Of a stretch of DNA of 12,322 bases, positions 9,028 through 12,322 are shown piece after piece. Each line of letters starts with the position of its first letter. The first letter of the stretch is position 1. The position numbers and the translations under genes are program-made. This DNA comes from Irineochytrium annulatum (Eukaryota; Chytridiomycota; Chytridiomycetes; Chytridiales; Chytridiaceae), in NCBI GenBank assembly GCA_027600665.1, contig JADGJL010000893.1, positions 1 through 12,322 on the forward strand, in the 5' to 3' direction. A model generated the notes under the pieces. It was not told where the DNA came from. It was given only the letters and a program-made list of their open reading frames with translations, and searched no databases.

Positions 9028-11481
9028 TCACTGGAAGTCCGCCGTCATGAGCCCCTGCCAAGCCGAGCGGAACTCGTTCAGGAATGCCTCGTTGTTGTTC
9101 GCGAACTGCTGAACGATCGGCGCGAACTCGGCGTCCTGCAGAAGCGCGAGGTCGACGCCCTGCATGTAAAGCTGCTTTCCGGCAGCCTGGTACTCGTCCG
9201 GACCGATGGGCTGCCACGACTCCGTCGTGAGGGCCTTGAAGTATGCGTTCGACAGCGTGGACGGGGTCGCTATTCGGGTGAAAAGAACAAGAAAAAGGTT
9301 AATGGATGAATGTGTGGCTCAGCTTTCAAAGGAGAGCGAAATCTTACCAGTGTACGTCCCGGTGTAACCCAGAGCACCCTGCCTCACCCCACTCCTCATC
9401 CTCCCCTGCAGAGCGACGGCCTCCTTCGCGCTCAACCCCATGATCATCATGTTGTCCCTGAACTCGACAATCTTGCTCGTGTAGTAATCCCTCGGCGCAA
9501 TCTCCTTGCTCGTCGCCTCTCCGGCCACATCGTCCGACCTCCCGCCCTTGAACTCGAACGACACCTTCCCGCTCTGCTCGTTCGAGGCGTACCCGGCCAG
9601 CACGATCAGGTCCGCCCACGTCAGGGAATCGCCGTACTTGGCCTTGATGGGGGCCAGGATCGAGAGCGCGGCGTCGAGGCCGGCGTTGGCGGGCCAGGTG
9701 TTCTCGGGGGCGAGGCGGATGCGTGCGCCGTTGCACCCACCGCGGTGGTCCGTCTCGCGGTACGTGGACGCGCACTGGTACGCGAGGGCCGAGACCAGGG
9801 CGGCGTAGCTGTTGCCCTTGTTGGCGGCCTCGGCCGTCACGCCAGCAACCGGTGCCGTCAAAGCCGCGACGATGTCCTGCTTCACGAGCTTGAAGTCCGC
9901 GAGCTTTGTGGGCGGCGGCGGCAGCGGGTCCTGGAACGGTTGGGCGGGGGGAGCGTCGGCGTTGACGCATCGCGAGCGGGGCCCCATGTCGTGCGTCATG
10001 AGCTTGTACCAGGCGTGCTTGAAGTCATCCTCCAGGGACGTGATATTGGAGGCGTATTCCTTCACGAGTGCGAGGTAGGACGGGTCGTAGATGAGCGATA
10101 AGTCGGCCGTGAGCATGCGGATGCGCGGCACGGCGGCGTTGGCGTCGGATGGGTTCGAGGGTTGCCACTGGTGGTGCCCGCCAGGCCCGACGAAGACGGA
10201 CCAGTTGAAGGACAGGAGGTTGGAGAAGTATTCGTTGGTCCATTTCTGCGGCGTCGTCGTCCAAGGGCCCTCAAAGCCGGACGTGAAGGTGTTGTTACCT
10301 TTGCCCTTGAGAGGGCCCGAGCCGCAGGTTCCGGGCCAGGGGTTTGTCGGGTCTTGAATCGGGCTTGGGCCAGGGCCTGTCGTGCAGGCGCCGTGGGTCT
10401 TGCCAAACGCGTGTCCGCCGCCGATGATGGCAACTGTCTCGCGGTCGTTGAAACCCATGTTGCCAAAGGCTTGGCGGACGTTGGCGATACTGCCGTTCGG
10501 GTCGGGCACTCCGAGGGGTCCTTACAGATTTTTTAACAGACCATACACTCCACCTTGAAGTAAATTAAGCTCACCTTCTGGGTTGACATATATCAAGCCC
10601 ACCGTGGTTGGCCCGAACGGCACCGTGCATTCACCGTTGACCTTGCAGTGGCTCACTGCCTCCTGCTCCGGCGTCGGGCCGAGCACGAAGCTGTCGCTTC
10701 CATCGGCATCATCCACCCTCCCGGCGCAGAAGCCCAGCACGGGTCCGCCCATCGACTCGATCGCCGTGGTGCCCGTCAGGACGATCAGGTCACCCCAGGT
10801 GATGGCGTCACCATATTTGGCCTTAAGGGGCTGGAGGAGGCGAAGGGCTTTGTCCAAGTTCGTGTTGTCGGGCCAGGAGTGCTCCGGGTTGTGGCGGATG
10901 CGGGCGCCGTCGCAGCCGCCGCGGCCGTCCGAGTGGCGGAAGGAGCCGGCGCAGTGCCTGGGATATCGGATATTAGAATCAGCACCAGCGGAAGTTCGCC
11001 AGGGCTATGTCGCATCACGTCAGATGCCGACGGCCCCACGGTCGCGAGCCAACATCACTACAGCATACATCTTGCCCCCCACACTCAGAACAAATAGGAA
11101 TTTCACTCACCAAGCAAGCCTAATGAAGAACGGCGCGTAGTTCCCGAAATCCGGCGGCCAGAAGTCCTGAGGGGTGGTGAACATGGTCTTAATGTCGGCC
11201 TTGATAGGACCGAAGTCCTTCAGGGTGGTAGTCTTGGCCGCGGCAGCAGGTGCATCGCGACGACGGTTGTAGGCCTGGCCGTGCAGCGGAAGGGTGAGGG
11301 AGGACGAGGCCTGGTTGATGGCGTACGGGCACGGGTTTGGCGACGCGACTGGGTGTTGCGAGATGATCATGATCAGTAAAGAGAGGTTGGAGATGGTTGT
11401 GACAGGGTGGACAGGGTACTCACGCGACGAGGACGCGGCGGCGAGGAGCACGGCGGCCCCCGAGATGGTGGAGAAAAGCAT
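9028..11481 (-). CDS. katG: Secreted catalase-peroxidase (KatG2-type), five exons, about 697 aa
   Basis: This heme enzyme dismutates hydrogen peroxide and oxidises small donors. Exons, read leftward, are 11481-11424, 11348-11111, 10957-10575, 10520-9348 and 9269-9028, with GT-AG introns of 75, 153, 54 and 78 nt. The protein starts with a signal peptide ([19 protein letters not shown], then LASP). The distal heme triad is R96/W99/H100, and D129 matches the access-channel Asp. The Trp-Tyr-Met cofactor is W99, Y222 (GLIYVNPEG) and M248. The proximal side is H263 ([11 protein letters not shown]), W313 and D366. Spacing agrees with bacterial KatG: Tyr-to-Met 26 and Met-to-His 15 residues. The second half (from about residue 430) repeats the first without the heme ligands, as in all KatGs (GGCNGARIR against GGCDGARIR). 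It ends near [13 protein letters not shown], the usual C-terminus. Unusual features are Cys101 in place of the usual Ser after the distal His, and several extra cysteines, fitting an oxidising secretory route. It is slightly shorter than typical (720-780) but complete. Confidence 0.96.
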
Positions 11482-11647
11482 GACGGCGTGGGAGCAGAGT
11501 GGGTCGCGATTACAAGCTTTTGCTCGGGCTTGATCGGGCGGGCAAGGAAGAGGCAAGGTACAAAAAGAGAGAGCCCGCCGATGTCAAGTCGTGTAAGAGG
11601 TGGTGATGCAACAGCGGCCGCGATGGGAAGGAAGGGCGGGTCGGGCG

Positions 11648-11656
11648 CCTTTTATA
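11648..11656 (-). promoter_or_regulatory. TATA box of the katG gene
   Basis: On the minus strand the sequence reads TATAAAAGG, a near-perfect TATA box, 167 bp upstream of the katG ATG. With transcription starting about 30-60 bp downstream, the 5' UTR would be roughly 105-140 nt. A strong TATA box is typical of inducible, stress-regulated fungal genes, which would suit a peroxide-responsive enzyme; that regulatory reading is inference. Confidence 0.65.
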
Positions 11657-12014
11657 ATGCGCAGGAGGCAGAACGTGATGATGTCGACGGGTCCAGGCCG
11701 TGCCCTGCCGCCAACACCCTCATGCTCACGCTGCGCGGTGCAGACAAATATGTGTGGCATCCGACACAACCATCAAAGATGCACCAGCTAAAATGACCCC
11801 GTCCATTCGGCCTTATGCGGCGGAGCAGGCATCGGCAGCTCCAGACCATTCCGTGCCTTACGCGATGGGGGCACTCGAACTGCTCAGGAAATACCTTTAC
11901 CAGCACTGCCCATAGCGATCAAAATCCAGCCACGACCACCCGCAACTTACACCTCCGCTCACTTCGATGCCGGACGGCGACGGTCTTTGATGGAACTGCT
12001 GTTGGAAACTTGGC

Positions 12015-12068
12015 GTTTTTATATTAGTATTATGAATGGTGTTTTTTATATCAGTATTATGAATAAGT
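12015..12068. repeat. Imperfect tandem duplication, period 27 bp, two copies
   Basis: The segment TTTTTATATTAGTATTATGAAT at 12016-12037 is a 22-bp unit repeated at 12043-12064 with one mismatch (T to C). The copies are offset by 27 bp. The unit is AT-rich and non-coding. It may be slippage or part of a larger repeat element at the window edge. Confidence 0.75.
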
Positions 12069-12242
12069 TGAAAGATTTTAAACCGCAGAATCTTTTGATG
12101 TTTGCAAACAATATTACTATCATTGGATTTTCTTCTGCCGCGCTTAACCCATTCTTGATGATGACTTTCGATGATGGACGGCATCTCACCAGGCTCGTTC
12201 CAAAAATCTACACGTCCGTCAGCTGGAGGCGAATTTGGGCAC

Positions 12243-12284
12243 TTGCGCTTTCAAGCGCTTTGGTGTTGGCGCCAGAAAGCGCAA
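12243..12284. repeat. Inverted repeat with 10-bp arms in an AAGCGC-rich cluster
   Basis: TTGCGCTTTC at 12243-12252 is perfectly complementary to GAAAGCGCAA at 12275-12284, with a 22-nt spacer. The spacer holds another AAGCGCTT palindrome and TGGCGCCA. More AAGCGCTT sequence follows near 12307-12316. The DNA could form a hairpin or cruciform, or it could be the end of a transposable element or a satellite continuing beyond the window. Confidence 0.6.
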
Positions 12285-12322
12285 TTAGCTATAAAATTCC
12301 TTTTTGAAGCGCTTCTTCGCTT

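Larger units (their letters stand above)
11482..12322. other. Upstream region of katG and right window edge, no gene recognised
   Basis: The first 180 bp are the likely 5' UTR and core promoter of katG. Further right I see no frame with recognisable content; the longest (11407-11796, plus strand) overlaps the katG first exon in antisense and is a shadow. From about 12000 the base composition becomes AT-rich and short repeats appear. A 106-codon plus-strand frame (11987-12307) runs through those repeats and is not credible as a protein. Confidence 0.45.

Noticed and set aside
9344..9970. Minus-strand 208-codon frame within katG
   Set aside because: It is a shifted frame of the same katG exon, Arg-rich and low complexity. 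The true frame carries the KatG motifs.
9310..10101. Plus-strand 263-codon frame antisense to katG
   Set aside because: It lies fully opposite the GC-rich large katG exon, whose protein matches the family along its whole length. The plus-strand translation is Arg/Val/Gly-rich without a domain, typical of antisense shadow frames in GC-rich coding DNA.
11107..11556. Upstream in-frame ATG at 11556 as the katG start
   Set aside because: It would put 25 residues without signal character ahead of a clean signal peptide that begins at 11481. The frame also reads through intron 1, so the longer form is an ORF-calling artefact.
1..12322. CRISPR array or prokaryotic-type defence operon
   Set aside because: There are no regularly spaced repeats, and the genes have spliceosomal introns, so the window is eukaryotic.

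Overview
The window is eukaryotic and looks like a filamentous fungus, most likely a basidiomycete. The evidence is short GT-AG introns (about 52-78 nt, with one of 153 nt), compact genes, intron-rich coding regions, GC-rich exons with AT-rich spacers, and Pol III type tRNA genes with internal A and B boxes. There is no bacterial operon structure. The phylum is an inference from gene architecture and protein families; no species is named.

Layout, left to right. A low-complexity hypothetical protein gene lies on the minus strand (28-1091), with a small last exon (28-93) behind a 59-nt intron. After a gene-poor spacer comes an intronless tRNA-Phe(GAA) on the plus strand (1811-1883). A long AT-richer stretch without a recognisable gene (1884-3779) leads to a six-exon plus-strand gene for a polytopic membrane protein of about 305 residues (3780-5043). 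A second gene-poor stretch (5044-6249) ends at a second tRNA-Phe(GAA), identical over its whole length but on the minus strand (6250-6322).

The right half holds two well-supported oxidative enzymes whose 3' ends face each other. A four-exon tyrosinase/polyphenol oxidase gene (6649-8333, plus strand, about 497 residues) has all six copper-site histidines and an N-terminal hydrophobic leader. A five-exon secreted catalase-peroxidase gene of the fungal KatG2 kind (9028-11481, minus strand, about 697 residues) has a signal peptide, both heme-site triads, the Trp-Tyr-Met cofactor residues and a clear two-domain duplication. A TATAAAAGG box lies 167 bp upstream of the katG start codon. The remaining right edge (11482-12322) is upstream sequence with a small tandem duplication and, at the very end, AAGCGC-type inverted repeats that may continue outside the window.

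Together the tyrosinase (phenol oxidation, melanin or quinone formation) and the secreted catalase-peroxidase (hydrogen peroxide removal and peroxidation) could act on the same extracellular or cell-wall oxidative chemistry. That link is inferred from adjacency only. I see no convincing evidence for a wholly new system. The most distinctive points are this enzyme pair, the paired cysteines kept in both halves of KatG, the C-terminal extension of the tyrosinase, the unassigned multi-pass membrane protein, and the two identical inverted tRNA-Phe genes.
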